64,000 nt of DNA from Lysinibacillus fusiformis (GTDB taxonomy: Bacteria > Bacillota > Bacilli > Bacillales_A > Planococcaceae). The position numbers and the translations under genes were made by a program. The stretch is from the NCBI RefSeq assembly GCF_007362955.1, contig NZ_CP041696.1, positions 62,001-126,000 of the forward strand, written 5' to 3'. Below the pieces are notes generated by a model. It ran no database searches, was not told the DNA's origin, and saw nothing but the letters and a program-made list of their open reading frames with translations. Of the stretch, positions 1 through 9,479 are shown in pieces (the first letter of the stretch is position 1; every line of letters begins with the position of its first letter).

Positions 1-492
1 ACCAAAGCGGGCGCCAAATAAATCAACTGGAATTGTTTTTTGCACATCCGAAGCCGTGGTTATTATTGGGTTTGCACCAAGCGCAGCAGCGACTTCATGT
101 GTAAGCTCATTGGCACCACCTAAATGACCTGATAGTACACTTATCACATTTTCCCCACGGTCATCAATGACCACCACACCAGGGTCTGTCTTCTTATCCT
201 GTAAAATTGGCGCAATCATACGCACAACCGCACCGAGTGAAATGATTAAAATTAAGCCTTTATATTGCTTAAATAGTGTAGGCAATAACAGGCGCACTGT
301 GCCAGTAAAAAGCTGAATATGTTTTTCCGCTTCGTCGCCTTGCTCAAATTTACTCATATAATATAAATCACTCGCCGCAAATGTTTGTTGCAGTCTACGT
401 CCAATTTGTACGCCATGCTTTGTAATAGCCACAACTGCATAAGCGTTACGTTGATCAACTTCTGGCAAAACGCCCTCTTGCAATTCAATCAC
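1..492 (-). CDS. cbiG: Cobalt-precorrin-5A hydrolase CbiG, partial (C-terminal part outside window)
   Basis: CbiG opens the delta-lactone of cobalt-precorrin-5A and releases acetaldehyde in the anaerobic cobalamin pathway. The 164 codons seen include the family hallmark stretch LGAVVRMIAPILQDKKTDP followed by VVIDDRGENVISVLSGHLGG, both typical of the N-terminal and central CbiG domains. I chose the GTG start at 492 because it overlaps the cbiF stop and follows an AAAGGTG ribosome site. Family members are about 340-380 residues, so more than half the protein lies beyond base 1. It is the last visible gene of the operon; in Bacillus megaterium the same order continues with cbiA. Confidence 0.93.
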   Translation of the reverse strand, partial: MIELQEGVLPEVDQRNAYAVVAITKHGVQIGRRLQQTFAASDLYYMSKFEQGDEAEKHIQLFTGTVRLLLPTLFKQYKGLILIISLGAVVRMIAPILQDKKTDPGVVVIDDRGENVISVLSGHLGGANELTHEVAAALGANPIITTASDVQKTIPVDLFGARFG

Positions 493-1270
493 TTGTCTTC
501 ACACCTTTTCGGAAACCATGCGTAAAGGTCGCATCATATAATTTTGAACGGTATTCATCTTTATCATGAATGTTCGGATCTAATGCCCAGCCCGCTAAAA
601 TCATGGCATGTTTACGAATGCCGTTGACACGCATTGCTTCATCTAACTCAACTAATGTCGTACGCACAATTTTTTGATCTGGCCAAGAAGCACGTTGAAT
701 CACTGCCACCGGTGTATCATCAGCCCATCCTGCATTTTGCAATTCTTTGACGATTTTCTTTGTTAATGTCGCACTTAGGAATAACGCAATCGTACAATGA
801 TGGCTCGCCAAATCACGGAGCTTTTCAAATTCTGGCACAGGTGTACGACCTTCAGCACGTGTTAAAATAAGCGTTTGCGTTAAATCAGGGATTGTCAGTT
901 CTGCTCCGATTGCCGCCGCGGCTGCAAATACTGAGCTAACACCAGGAATAACCTCATAGCTAATGCCTTCTTTTTTCAATAGTGCAACTTGTTCCATGAT
1001 TGCACCGTACATAGCAGGGTCGCCTGTATGCATACGTGCTACTACTTTGCCAGCATTGACACGATCTACCATCACCGCAACCATTTCCTCTAAGTGCATA
1101 CCTGCTGTACGAATAACCTCTGCATCAGGTTTTGCTTTGGCAATGAGATCTTCATTTACCAAAGAATCTGTATACATAACAACGTCCGCTGTTTGTAACA
1201 TATGTAAACCCTTCACCGTAATTAAATCTGGATCACCAGGGCCAGCACCGACAATATATATTTTCTTCAT
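485..1270 (-). CDS. cbiF: Cobalt-precorrin-4 C11-methyltransferase CbiF
   Basis: A 261-residue SAM-dependent tetrapyrrole methylase that methylates C11 of cobalt-precorrin-4. The N-terminus has the family glycine-rich loop VGAGPGDPDL, the MHTGDPAMYG motif and PGVSSVFAAAA, all diagnostic of CbiF/CobM among the corrin methylases. Length is normal. The start codon shares one base with the stop of cbiL (TAATG) and the stop overlaps the start of cbiG, so translation is probably coupled. It acts after CbiH and before CbiG in the cytoplasm. Confidence 0.95.
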   Translation of the reverse strand: MKKIYIVGAGPGDPDLITVKGLHMLQTADVVMYTDSLVNEDLIAKAKPDAEVIRTAGMHLEEMVAVMVDRVNAGKVVARMHTGDPAMYGAIMEQVALLKKEGISYEVIPGVSSVFAAAAAIGAELTIPDLTQTLILTRAEGRTPVPEFEKLRDLASHHCTIALFLSATLTKKIVKELQNAGWADDTPVAVIQRASWPDQKIVRTTLVELDEAMRVNGIRKHAMILAGWALDPNIHDKDEYRSKLYDATFTHGFRKGVKTSD

Positions 1271-1977
1271 TATTTACGCACCACCATTAACGTTAAATAT
1301 TCTAAATCGACACCATCTAATTCTTGCACATCCCAAATAATTTCCTCATCTGATGTTACCTTTGTCACAACCGATGCCTTATCCAGTAAGTCTAAATCGC
1401 GCAGTACTTTCAGCATTAAGTCAATAACCTTTGCGACTTTAATAAAAACAACCGCATCATGACTTTCAATTGCTTCACGCATAGCATCATAATCGTCATG
1501 TGCTGGAATAATTGCTACACGATCATCGCCATCCGCAAGCGCAATACCTAGTCGCGAAGCTGAACCATTGAATGATGAAATACCAGGCACTGTACGGATT
1601 TCTACTTCTGGATGCATATCCTGCATAAGCTTCATCATATGGATGAACGTACTATATAATAGTGGGTCCCCTTCAGTCACGAACGCTACGTCCTTACCCT
1701 CTTGCAGTTTGCCATAAACAAGCTCCACGGATTTTGTCCATTCACGCTCTAACACAGCCTCATCCTTTGTCATAGGGAACACGAGACCGAGCATATCTTT
1801 CTCTTCTGGGTTAATATACACATCTACGATACGATGCGCATAACTTTTACTGCCCTTCAATTTTTTCGGATACGCAATAACTGGCGACTCCTGAATGACA
1901 CGGAATGCCTTAACTGTAATTAACTCTGGATCGCCAGGGCCTACGCCTAAGCCATATAAAATACCAAGATTACTCAT
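1270..1977 (-). CDS. cbiL: Cobalt-factor II C20-methyltransferase CbiL
   Basis: A 235-residue tetrapyrrole methylase that adds the C20 methyl group to cobalt-factor II or cobalt-precorrin-2. It shows [13 protein letters not shown] at the N-terminus, [11 protein letters not shown] in the middle and [15 protein letters not shown], the usual order of CbiL/CobI. A good AAAGGAAG ribosome site precedes the ATG, and the gene overlaps the end of cbiET by 8 bases. CbiL works on the product of CbiX (cobalt insertion), encoded upstream in the same operon. Confidence 0.94.
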   Translation of the reverse strand: MSNLGILYGLGVGPGDPELITVKAFRVIQESPVIAYPKKLKGSKSYAHRIVDVYINPEEKDMLGLVFPMTKDEAVLEREWTKSVELVYGKLQEGKDVAFVTEGDPLLYSTFIHMMKLMQDMHPEVEIRTVPGISSFNGSASRLGIALADGDDRVAIIPAHDDYDAMREAIESHDAVVFIKVAKVIDLMLKVLRDLDLLDKASVVTKVTSDEEIIWDVQELDGVDLEYLTLMVVRK

Positions 1978-3190
1978 GATTATCTTCCTTTCGATGTGCC
2001 GAAATAATATAAATCGGATTTAATGGGACAAAACGGGTCATATCCAGAATCGGTTTACTACGTGCAAGCTGCGCCTGCAAAATATCGACAGCAAAGCCAC
2101 ATGCTTTAAACGCTTCAACCGCCTTATATAAATTTTCTATTGTTGCTGCATTTAAGACAATACGTCCATTCGGTTTCAATCGTGTACAGCACAACTGTAA
2201 TAGCTCCACCATTTCTCCACCTGTACCACCAATAAAAATCGCATCTGGATCAGGGAAATTTTCAAGTCCTGTCGGTGCTTTACTATGAATCGCGGTTATA
2301 TCCACACGGAATTTCTGCTGATTTTGCATGCAGTTTTCTAAATCAGGTGCATTTTTTTCCACCGCGAATACTTGCCCTTCTGGTGATAGTTTGCCAGCCT
2401 CAATAGCCATTGATCCTGTACAAGTTCCCACATCCCAAATGATGCTATCCTTTTGTAACTGCATTGCCTGTAGACTTAACACACGAATTTCCTTCTTAGT
2501 AATAAGCCCTTTATCTGGCTTACGCTGTGAAAATTCTTCATCATCAATGCCTAGAGGATAGCGTTTTGGTGCGGATGTTTGCTGTAAAATAACCACATTC
2601 AGTGGTGAAAATATAGCCGTTTGTAATTCATCTAGGGAATACCAACCATATTTTTCATCATTGCCTTGTAAATTTTCTGCGACAAATGCGCGGTATTCTG
2701 TCATCCCAAAATGCTTTAGATAACGTGCCAGTGCATTTGGATTATTTTCAGCGTCTGTAAGAAGCGCTATTTTCTTTTTACTGTCAATGCGCTGTGCTAA
2801 GCCCTTCATTGGTCGCCCATGAATACTTGTTACATAGGCATCCTGCCAGCTCTCACCCATTTTCGAAAATGCTAGCTGCACAGAGCTCATATATGGATAA
2901 ACCTCGATGTCTAGCTTTTTCGCTAAATAACCACCGATGCCATAAAATAATGGATCACCCGTCGCTAAAATAACGGTTTTTCGTGTTTCTGCTGATAACC
3001 TTTCAACCAGCACTGAAAGACCACCCTTAATGACAATTTTTTCACCTGTAAAGCTCGGGAAAAAATCAAGGACACGCTCACCACCAACAAGTACCTCGCA
3101 GTCTTCAATCCACTGTACGTACTGTGGCAATAAGCTTTCCTGTCCGTTATCCCCTATCCCAATTAATTTCATCGATCGATGCAATATCAT
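1970..3190 (-). CDS. cbiET: Bifunctional cobalt-precorrin-7 C5-methyltransferase / C15-methyltransferase-decarboxylase CbiET
   Basis: A 406-residue fusion. Residues 7 to about 200 are a CbiE-type tetrapyrrole methylase ([10 protein letters not shown], then [16 protein letters not shown]). Residues from about 215 are the CbiT Rossmann methyltransferase ([15 protein letters not shown] as the SAM loop, then [12 protein letters not shown]). Together they methylate C5 and C15 and remove the acetate carboxyl of ring C, as CobL does in the aerobic route. The ATG at 3190 has an AGGAAGG site. An in-frame ATG at 3172 matches the usual CbiE N-terminus better but lacks a close site, so the start is uncertain by six codons. 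It overlaps cbiD by 44 bases. Confidence 0.93.
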   Translation of the reverse strand: MILHRSMKLIGIGDNGQESLLPQYVQWIEDCEVLVGGERVLDFFPSFTGEKIVIKGGLSVLVERLSAETRKTVILATGDPLFYGIGGYLAKKLDIEVYPYMSSVQLAFSKMGESWQDAYVTSIHGRPMKGLAQRIDSKKKIALLTDAENNPNALARYLKHFGMTEYRAFVAENLQGNDEKYGWYSLDELQTAIFSPLNVVILQQTSAPKRYPLGIDDEEFSQRKPDKGLITKKEIRVLSLQAMQLQKDSIIWDVGTCTGSMAIEAGKLSPEGQVFAVEKNAPDLENCMQNQQKFRVDITAIHSKAPTGLENFPDPDAIFIGGTGGEMVELLQLCCTRLKPNGRIVLNAATIENLYKAVEAFKACGFAVDILQAQLARSKPILDMTRFVPLNPIYIISAHRKEDNHE

Positions 3191-4280
3191 CAGCCCTTCC
3201 TAATAATTGTCCCTGCATCGAGTAAATCGATGTGGAGAGCGTCAAACCGCCCCTTGTGTGGTGCAATGAAGAATAACAGCATGCCTCACATAAATGATCA
3301 AAAAAGGCTTGATAGCCCTTGTCCGCCATGATTTCACCGACTTGTGAAGCCGTATTGGCTTCTCTAACTTCGGACACTGTGTCTTCATCTGCACCAATAT
3401 CCACTGCCAATTGTGCCAAAAAATTAAAATCAATAGCTGCACTTTTTGAATGCACCATCATGACACCCTGAGCAACCTTTGAAAATTTCCCCATCATACC
3501 AACGAGCGATACTTGCTTTATGCCGAGCCGTTTACAATGCTTTAACGTAAAGCCGACAAAATCACCCATCTCAATAAATGCTTCCTCTGACAGTTCAGGA
3601 TACTGTGCCATCGCAAACTTTTCACTGCGTCCACCTGTTGTTACCACTATATGGTCACAGCCGGCGGCCTTTGCCACACTAATCGCTTGGACAATACTTG
3701 CCATATAGGCGGAACTCGAAAAAGGCACGACGGTTCCCCTTGTGCCTAAAATGGAAATGCCCCCGATAATGCCTAACCTTCCATTTAATGTTTTTTTAGC
3801 AATTTCCTCACCCTCCGGTACGGAAATTACGACATTCACACCACGTTCAATTTGAAAGTCGTCAAGCACGCTTTGTACAGTACTATGTATCATTTTGCGT
3901 GGAACAGGATTAATAGCTGCTTCACCAACTGCAACTGGTAAGCCGGGCTTCGTAACTCGCCCGACTCCAATTCCTCCGTCTAAATGAATACCTGGTGTAT
4001 CGGCCCAGCTTACTGTGCCAATAATGAGCGCCTTATGTGTTGCATCTGGATCATCACCAGCATCCTTTATCGTTTCACAGCTTACTGCGTTGCTATCAAA
4101 TGTACATTTTTCAATTGTAAACGTTGCATCACGCCCGATTGGCAAATGAATGGTAGTCGTTTCCTGTTCTTCATTTGTAATCAGTGCTAGTAATGCGGCT
4201 TTTGTTACAGCAGTTGCACAGGCTCCCGTTGTATAACCGTGACGCATGTCCTTGGGATCCTTTTTTGGCTTCCGCTCCAT
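3147..4280 (-). CDS. cbiD: Cobalt-precorrin-5B C1-methyltransferase CbiD
   Basis: A 377-residue CbiD, the enzyme that methylates C1 in the anaerobic route; it is absent from the aerobic pathway and so fixes which pathway is present. The N-terminal [17 protein letters not shown] motif and [10 protein letters not shown] in the middle are characteristic. The ATG shares a base with the cbiC stop (TAATG), so the genes are translationally coupled. Length is typical (about 360-380). Confidence 0.95.
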   Translation of the reverse strand: MERKPKKDPKDMRHGYTTGACATAVTKAALLALITNEEQETTTIHLPIGRDATFTIEKCTFDSNAVSCETIKDAGDDPDATHKALIIGTVSWADTPGIHLDGGIGVGRVTKPGLPVAVGEAAINPVPRKMIHSTVQSVLDDFQIERGVNVVISVPEGEEIAKKTLNGRLGIIGGISILGTRGTVVPFSSSAYMASIVQAISVAKAAGCDHIVVTTGGRSEKFAMAQYPELSEEAFIEMGDFVGFTLKHCKRLGIKQVSLVGMMGKFSKVAQGVMMVHSKSAAIDFNFLAQLAVDIGADEDTVSEVREANTASQVGEIMADKGYQAFFDHLCEACCYSSLHHTRGGLTLSTSIYSMQGQLLGRADDIASIDEINWDRG

Positions 4281-4939
4281 TATTTTTTCGCCTGTTCGTC
4301 CGCTAGAATAGAAATGGCATTCAATGCGGCAACCGTCACTGTACTACCGCCTTTACGGCCAACATTCGTAATATAAGGAATACCCTCTAGCTTTAATAGT
4401 TCCTCTTTGGATTCAGCAGCTGATACGAAGCCAACTGGCATACCGATAATTAAATCCGGTTTTGCTAAACCTTCTTTAATTAAGCGAATTAGCTCAAGTA
4501 ATGCTGTCGGTGCATTACCGATTGCGTAAATCCCACCTTCGTGTAATGTTGTGGCCTTTTGCATCGAAATAATGGCACGCGTTGTATTTTGTTTTTTCGC
4601 TTCAATGGAAACATCTTCATCTGCGATATAGCAGTGTAAATCCCCGCCATGCTTTTGGAAACGTTTCTTCCCTGAGCCACTTTCAATCATTTGTACGTCA
4701 GCAATTACGTGACGACCTGCAAGGATAGACTTAACCCCGGCTTCTAATGCTCCTGGTGTAATGATGACACTGCGACCTAACTCAAAGTCAGCAGATGCAT
4801 GAATAATACGACGAACAACTTTCCACTCGTCTTCTGTGAAGTTATGTTCACCCATTTCCTCTGCAATAATTGCGAAACTGTAATCATAAATTTTATCTGG
4901 GTCTACTGTTAATGGTTTGAAATCTGTTTTAAAATCCAT
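4280..4939 (-). CDS. cbiC: Cobalt-precorrin-8 methylmutase CbiC
   Basis: A 219-residue precorrin-8X methylmutase that moves the C11 methyl to C12 to give cobyrinate. It has RRIIHASADFE with the catalytic histidine, IGNAPTALLEL and GMPVGFVSAAESKE, all family signatures. A GGAGG ribosome site precedes the ATG by seven bases. It lies 12 bases after cbiJ, consistent with one polycistronic message. Confidence 0.95.
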   Translation of the reverse strand: MDFKTDFKPLTVDPDKIYDYSFAIIAEEMGEHNFTEDEWKVVRRIIHASADFELGRSVIITPGALEAGVKSILAGRHVIADVQMIESGSGKKRFQKHGGDLHCYIADEDVSIEAKKQNTTRAIISMQKATTLHEGGIYAIGNAPTALLELIRLIKEGLAKPDLIIGMPVGFVSAAESKEELLKLEGIPYITNVGRKGGSTVTVAALNAISILADEQAKK

Positions 4940-4951
4940 TTGTCCTGCCTC

Positions 4952-5713
4952 CTAAAGTGTGTTGTGAACAGCCTGTAGTACACCCTCGAATGTGGAATAC
5001 TGTTGGCCGTATTGTATATTTGGTCGAGCAATTAAAATCGTTTCAATGCCACATGCAAGTGCAGCCTCAAGCTTTTCATCAACTGAACCAACTTTGCCGC
5101 TTTCTTTTGTAATCATCAGTGTCACGTCATATTGGCGGAAAAGTGCCTCATTTAATTCTTTTGAAAATGGTCCTTGGATCGCCACAATATCTCTTTGGGC
5201 CACACCAAGTGCCTCACATTTTTCCATATTATCGAGACGAGGAAGCATACGCGCAATAACACGCGTATTTTCCAGACCTTGTAATACTTTTGTAAACGTC
5301 GCTAGTGTTTTACTGCCTGTTGTCAACATAATGACACCGCGTTTTTCTGCTGCTAGGTAAGCCGCTTCCTCATAATCTTTCACGACTGTAATGAGCGGAT
5401 GTGCGTAATGCTCATGGGCACGTTCATAGCGAATATAAGGTACACCTGCTTGTTCAGCTGCTGCCATCGCATTTTTAGAAGCCTCCTCGGCAAACGGATG
5501 GGAGGCGTCTACAACAAGTTGATAGCCCTGTTGTGTTAAAATCGTGGCCATTTCGTCAGCTGTCAAGCGACCAACTAAATGTGAAAGGCCTACTTCTGTC
5601 AGGCTCGTAGCTGCTGAATCCGTAACTACCGTTGCTGTCACCTGATGACCGGCAGATTGCAATTCCAGTGCTAGATTTCTTGCATCACTCGTCCCCGCTA
5701 ACATGAAAATCAT
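4952..5713 (-). CDS. cbiJ: Cobalt-precorrin-6A reductase CbiJ
   Basis: A 253-residue NAD(P)H-dependent reductase (CobK/CbiJ family) that reduces cobalt-precorrin-6A. The N-terminal LAGTSDARNLA nucleotide-binding loop and VVDASHPFAEEASKNA are family motifs, and TTGSKTLATF and RMLPR follow in the usual order. The ATG overlaps the cbiX stop in an ATGA, so the two are coupled. Confidence 0.93.
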   Translation of the reverse strand: MIFMLAGTSDARNLALELQSAGHQVTATVVTDSAATSLTEVGLSHLVGRLTADEMATILTQQGYQLVVDASHPFAEEASKNAMAAAEQAGVPYIRYERAHEHYAHPLITVVKDYEEAAYLAAEKRGVIMLTTGSKTLATFTKVLQGLENTRVIARMLPRLDNMEKCEALGVAQRDIVAIQGPFSKELNEALFRQYDVTLMITKESGKVGSVDEKLEAALACGIETILIARPNIQYGQQYSTFEGVLQAVHNTL

Positions 5714-6603
5714 TTCACCGGCTCCTCTTCAGGGTGATGGTGATGGTCGTGATCATGTCCATGATCGTGGTCGTGGTGGTGATGATGATGCGCATGACCA
5801 TGCACCGCGGCATAAGCTCGGTAGTTTTCTAAATCTTGCATACCTGTTGATGTCCCATTCACGGCTTGCTCAATACGCTCTAATAGCACATTTTGTAGAC
5901 GCTCATGATAGCCAAAATAATTAGCAATTTCGATATCGCAATCAGGGTATTTTTCGTTAAATTGTTGGCTCATGCCATGCATACGTTCCATCAGGATGCC
6001 CGTAAATAAAAAGTACGGCAACATAATAATTTTTTTCGCACCTAGCTTCACGCAACGCTCAATGCCTTCTTCAACACGCGGATCTGTTACACCCATAAAG
6101 GCACTTTCCACGATTGGTACCGGAAGCTTTTCCCATAGCAAACGTGTAATTTTATAAAAATCACCGTTCGCATATGGATCACTACCGCCACGAGCAATTA
6201 ATAGAATTGCTGTGTCTTTATGCTCATCTTCTGAATTGAAACCGATTTCTGCAAGACGATCTTCCAGTATTGTAAATATTTCATCATGAATACCAATCGT
6301 TTGTGCATAGGTGAATGTAATGTTTGGATAATGTTCACGCGCGTGCTCAATTTCTGCCGGGATATGCATCTTAGAATGTCCAGCGTGCAGTAAAATAATT
6401 GGAATAACATGTACCTCTGTTGCGCCCTTCTTCACACAATTCGTAATGCCCTCTTCAATGTTTGGCGAAGCAAACTCAAGGAAGCAAGTTTCTACCAAAA
6501 AGCTGTCATCAATCCGAGGAGTCATTTGTTCAATAAATGTACGCACCTCATCATTTCCTGCTGCTAAACGGCTGCCATGGCCGACAAATAAAATAGCTTT
6601 CAT
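5710..6603 (-). CDS. cbiX: Sirohydrochlorin cobaltochelatase CbiX (long form, His-rich tail)
   Basis: Inserts cobalt into sirohydrochlorin, the committing step of the anaerobic pathway. Two chelatase halves are visible: LFVGHGSRLAAGNDEV with IILLHAGHSKMHIP in the first, and LLIARGGSDPYANGDF with MLPYFLFTGILMERM in the second, so this is the long CbiX rather than the small archaeal form. The last 30 residues are dominated by histidine and aspartate, a probable metal store or delivery tail. I use the ATG at 6603, which has an AGGAGAAAAG site; an upstream in-frame GTG at 6630 has none. It starts 14 bases after cbiH60. Confidence 0.94.
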   Translation of the reverse strand: MKAILFVGHGSRLAAGNDEVRTFIEQMTPRIDDSFLVETCFLEFASPNIEEGITNCVKKGATEVHVIPIILLHAGHSKMHIPAEIEHAREHYPNITFTYAQTIGIHDEIFTILEDRLAEIGFNSEDEHKDTAILLIARGGSDPYANGDFYKITRLLWEKLPVPIVESAFMGVTDPRVEEGIERCVKLGAKKIIMLPYFLFTGILMERMHGMSQQFNEKYPDCDIEIANYFGYHERLQNVLLERIEQAVNGTSTGMQDLENYRAYAAVHGHAHHHHHHDHDHGHDHDHHHHPEEEPVK

Positions 6604-6617
6604 CTCTTTTCTCCTCA

Positions 6618-8288
6618 CTAGTCGCCGCACGGAGCTGGCTCTACTTTTATTTTTGAAGACATATCTTGATACGTAAAATGCAATATTTTTTTCACACGTT
6701 TGAAATATTTAAACAAGCGTTCATTTGGATGCGCGTTAGCTTTGTACTCTTCAATAATTTCTGTAATAAGTGGCATAAGTTGTTCAGGTTCTAAGCCTTC
6801 TACAACAGGTTGTGCAGCATGCGCTGTTCGCCCAACTGGTTTTGCCCCGATAAAGACATCAAATTTACTTTTACGATAGACGATACCAATATCGTCAAAC
6901 ACTGCACGATAGCATGCCATACCACAGCCATTAAAGCCGATATTCAGCGTTTTGGGTAAAGATAAACCACCTAGTTTTGCTTGAATTTCCTCGGCATATG
7001 GAATAGAGTCAGCTTTTTCACCATAACAGAAGTCACATGCTTTTAATGACAGTACATCACCGATTGGTGCTAGCAAAAAACCGACTTCACGTAGTTTTGC
7101 TGTAATTTCATCGGGCTCCGACGTTGGAATTTTCAAATGAATCTGATGATCCGGTGTATATTCCATCGTTCCTTCTTCCCCTACAACTTGTGCTAAAGCC
7201 GTCATTTGTTGCGGCGTGAAAAACTTATTAGCCACCCCAGGACTTACCGCAAGTTCAAAAATAGATTCCATTTTTTGTTGGACAAGCTTAGGTGTTACTT
7301 GCCCAGTACTTGTCCCTTTTGCCATTGCAAGAGCAGTTGCAGCCATCTCAAGGGATGATTTTTTCAACGTTGCCATAGGCGTTATCGCTATACTGGGCTT
7401 ACTGCGCCCTGCATTCGGGTCTGCCGCAAAATCGGCACGCGCTGTTCCTGTTTCTTGATTCATCGCCCACGGTTCATTTTCTTCTTTCAGACGCTGATGT
7501 GGACGTAGTGGCTGTTTTTCATCCCCAAGCGTATATTTCCGTTGATAGCCACGCGGTGTAATCATTTTATTGTCATAGAAAAATGTAGATGAATTTCCGA
7601 TCACAACTGTTGTAAGCATTCCGATATCATGTTCTAGCATTTCTGCTAATGTTGTCATCGTAACTTCCTGGCGATCACGATAGGCACTTTTCACGAGACC
7701 CACTGGTGTATCTGGCGATCGATATTCTAGTAGAATGCGTTGTGCTTCTACGATTTGACGTGTGCGACGACCACTTTTCGGGTTGTAAAGGGCGATAACA
7801 AAATCCGCCATTGCTGCAGCTTCCACACGCTTAGCTATTAAATTCCATGGCGTTAAATGGTCACTTAAACTAATTGTGCACGAGTCATGCATAATCGGCG
7901 CACCTAGTAAACTTGCACACGAGTTAATAGCAGAAATTCCAGGTACAATCTCGACTTCCACACCAGTTGCTTCTGTCCATCCAAGTTCGATTAATACCTC
8001 ATAGACGAGACCAGCCATTCCGTATACGCCAGAGTCTCCACTAGAAATAACAGACACGATATTCCCTGCCTCTGCCTGACGCACAGCTTCCTGTGCCCTT
8101 GAAACTTCTTCGGTCATTCCTGTACTAACAATCGACTTTGCAGTCACTAAATCTTGAATGAGCTCGACATACGTTTTATAGCCGATGATAAAATCACTCT
8201 GTTGTAGTGCTTCTACAGCTCGTGTTGTAATATGTTTAAAATCACCGGGGCCAAAGCCCACAACGAAAATCTTACCTTTTTGCGCCAT
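6618..8288 (-). CDS. cbiH: Cobalt-factor III methyltransferase with C-terminal Fe-S domain (CbiH60 type)
   Basis: Residues 1 to about 250 form a CbiH/CobJ tetrapyrrole methylase (VGFGPGDFKHITT, SSGDSGVYGMAG, ALYNPKSGRR) that methylates C17 and contracts the ring. About residues 320-530 resemble the ferredoxin-like half-domain of nitrite/sulfite reductases, with cysteines C418, C421, C455 and C459 in the spacing expected for a 4Fe-4S centre (ACDFCYG and NGCGMACYR). At 556 residues it matches the CbiH60 form known from Bacillus megaterium rather than the short CbiH. It has a GAGGGG site placed in the last codons of cbiW. Confidence 0.93.
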   Translation of the reverse strand: MAQKGKIFVVGFGPGDFKHITTRAVEALQQSDFIIGYKTYVELIQDLVTAKSIVSTGMTEEVSRAQEAVRQAEAGNIVSVISSGDSGVYGMAGLVYEVLIELGWTEATGVEVEIVPGISAINSCASLLGAPIMHDSCTISLSDHLTPWNLIAKRVEAAAMADFVIALYNPKSGRRTRQIVEAQRILLEYRSPDTPVGLVKSAYRDRQEVTMTTLAEMLEHDIGMLTTVVIGNSSTFFYDNKMITPRGYQRKYTLGDEKQPLRPHQRLKEENEPWAMNQETGTARADFAADPNAGRSKPSIAITPMATLKKSSLEMAATALAMAKGTSTGQVTPKLVQQKMESIFELAVSPGVANKFFTPQQMTALAQVVGEEGTMEYTPDHQIHLKIPTSEPDEITAKLREVGFLLAPIGDVLSLKACDFCYGEKADSIPYAEEIQAKLGGLSLPKTLNIGFNGCGMACYRAVFDDIGIVYRKSKFDVFIGAKPVGRTAHAAQPVVEGLEPEQLMPLITEIIEEYKANAHPNERLFKYFKRVKKILHFTYQDMSSKIKVEPAPCGD

Positions 8289-8292
8289 TTTG

Positions 8293-8664
8293 TTACCCCT
8301 CTTTCACCTTTTCGATGCCTTTAATCGCTGTTGTTTGTGCCGTTCGCTGTAACAGTCCTTCACGAAGTGTAAACACGTGTTCACTTTGTAAAGACTCGTG
8401 GTGTACGTCTTGCACGAGTGCCCTCGCATGCTCTGTCGTTGGCACGCGATACCAGTTTCCTTGCGGATAAGCGATGACAACACATGCATCCTTACATCTG
8501 CCGTTGCAGCGTGTTCTTGTCGTATGTATTTCCTTGTCAAGTGCTTGTATCTGTATTTCATCACGTATTGCTTGGGTAATTTCCTCGCCATCTTTTTTCA
8601 TACAGCTACTGCCATTGCAGATAAAAAGATGCGTTTTCATTCCTTCTAAGTTCCAAGTTGTCAT
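8293..8664 (-). CDS. cbiW: Thioredoxin-like ferredoxin-type protein, CbiW-like
   Basis: A 123-residue protein with the cysteine pattern C-x4-C near residue 20 and C-x3-C-x3-C near residue 60 (FICNGSSCMKK, then TRCNGRCKDAC), followed by YPQGNWYRV. This is the pattern of thioredoxin-fold 2Fe-2S ferredoxins. It is the first gene of the operon, the place held by cbiW in Bacillus megaterium, where it is thought to supply electrons during corrin synthesis. The ATG at 8664 has a GGGGAG site. Longer in-frame starts would run back through the riboswitch terminator and are rejected. Confidence 0.85.
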   Translation of the reverse strand: MTTWNLEGMKTHLFICNGSSCMKKDGEEITQAIRDEIQIQALDKEIHTTRTRCNGRCKDACVVIAYPQGNWYRVPTTEHARALVQDVHHESLQSEHVFTLREGLLQRTAQTTAIKGIEKVKEG

Positions 8665-8689
8665 TGTATTTCTCCCCTCATTTGCTTTT

Positions 8690-8734
8690 AGGAAAAAGAA
8701 AAGACCTTCACTCTTGACGAAGAGTAAAGGTCTT
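8690..8734 (-). terminator. Riboswitch-controlled intrinsic terminator before cbiW
   Basis: The arms at 8701-8715 and 8720-8734 pair almost perfectly over 15 bases (AAGACCTTTACTCTT with AAGAGTGAAGGTCTT in the transcript). They are followed on the minus strand by a T-rich run with one C. It lies between the cobalamin aptamer and the cbiW ribosome site, so it is the likely off-switch when B12 binds. Confidence 0.85.
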
Positions 8735-8811
8735 GTAGAAGCCAAATAAAAACGAATAGTATCAGGTACTCGCTCTCGCTTCAACTTCTCCCTCCGAAAA
8801 GTTTGCATGCC

Positions 8812-8978
8812 ATCAACTAAGCAGGTTTCCTGACTTAAGCTTCTTTTTTACTTTCGCGCCTTCCCAGGTTACACTAGTGGCATTTGCGATTTCATCAGCT
8901 ATTACAGTAGCGGGGGCTGTATCGGATTCGCACCGATTTCCCTATTATCTCGAATAATATCGAGCACTTATAGATGTA
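8812..8978 (-). promoter_or_regulatory. Cobalamin riboswitch for the cbi synthesis operon
   Basis: The minus strand carries the conserved B12 box AAGTCAGGAAACCTGC (8821-8836) and, upstream, the core GGTGCGAATCCGAT followed by GCCCCCGCTACTGTAA, which are the hallmark segments of the adenosylcobalamin aptamer. The downstream terminator at 8690-8734 is the expression platform. B12 binding should stop transcription of cbiW to cbiG. Confidence 0.95.
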
Positions 8979-9025
8979 TCTATATGAAATTTAGATTGTA
9001 TAAAACGTAATTGAAAACTGTTTCT

Positions 9026-9053
9026 ATCATAGCTTATTATTTATAAATTTCAA
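9026..9053 (-). promoter_or_regulatory. SigA-type promoter for the cbi operon
   Basis: On the minus strand TTGAAA (9053-9048) and TATGAT (9031-9026) are separated by 16 bases, close to the housekeeping consensus. This would start the transcript about 40 bases upstream of the riboswitch aptamer. Confidence 0.55.
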
Positions 9054-9150
9054 CAATTCTTTTTTAATTTGTGAAATTTTTAGTAATATTTCTATAAATA
9101 ATCCCTACTAAAATGTTGTTTTACCCTTTTATTTATCAGAATTTTCTTGA

Positions 9151-9180
9151 TTGAAGCTCAATTGAAAATTTTTTTATATA
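9151..9180 (+). promoter_or_regulatory. Possible promoter for cbiMNQO
   Basis: TTGAAG at 9151 and TATATA at 9175 are 18 bases apart, upstream of the plus-strand aptamer. The surrounding DNA is very AT-rich, so other -10 placements are possible. Confidence 0.35.
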
Positions 9181-9243
9181 AAAGAGATAGCTTATTTATG
9201 GAAAATCATGTTACACTTTGTCGTGAAATCTCACAACTTCATC

Positions 9244-9412
9244 TTTTTTCGGTGCGAAGTGTAGTCATTTCGCTTAAAAGGGAAGCCGGTTCAAGTCCGG
9301 CGCGGTCCCGCCACTGTAATAGGGAGTTTTATAGAGTATGTCACTGTCCAAAGGATGGGAAGGCCTATAAAATGGAGAACTAAAGCCAGGAGACCTGCCG
9401 AAAAATACGTGA
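9244..9412 (+). promoter_or_regulatory. Cobalamin riboswitch for the cobalt transporter operon
   Basis: The closing stem pairs TTTTTTCGG near 9244 with CCGAAAAA near 9398. Inside are AAGGGAAGCCGGTTCAAG, CCGGCGCGGTCCCGCCACTG and the B12 box AGCCAGGAGACCTGCC at 9384-9399, a near-consensus adenosylcobalamin aptamer. It precedes a terminator at 9480 and the cbiM start at 9556, so B12 is expected to lower cobalt import. Confidence 0.96.
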
Positions 9413-9479
9413 TCGTTTCAACCTACGAGGATAGGTGTGCGGCTTGGCAGATTATTATTCTATTTGCTTTTTCAGCTAT

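Noticed and set aside
5703-5924. Plus-strand Asp/Gly/Arg-rich frame
   Set aside because: It is the antisense of the His-rich tail codons of cbiX.
8304-8591. Minus-strand 95-residue frame
   Set aside because: Lies inside cbiW in another frame and lacks a ribosome site.
9147-9383. 78-residue plus-strand frame upstream of cbiM
   Set aside because: It runs through the cobalamin aptamer; the RNA structure, not a protein, explains the conservation.
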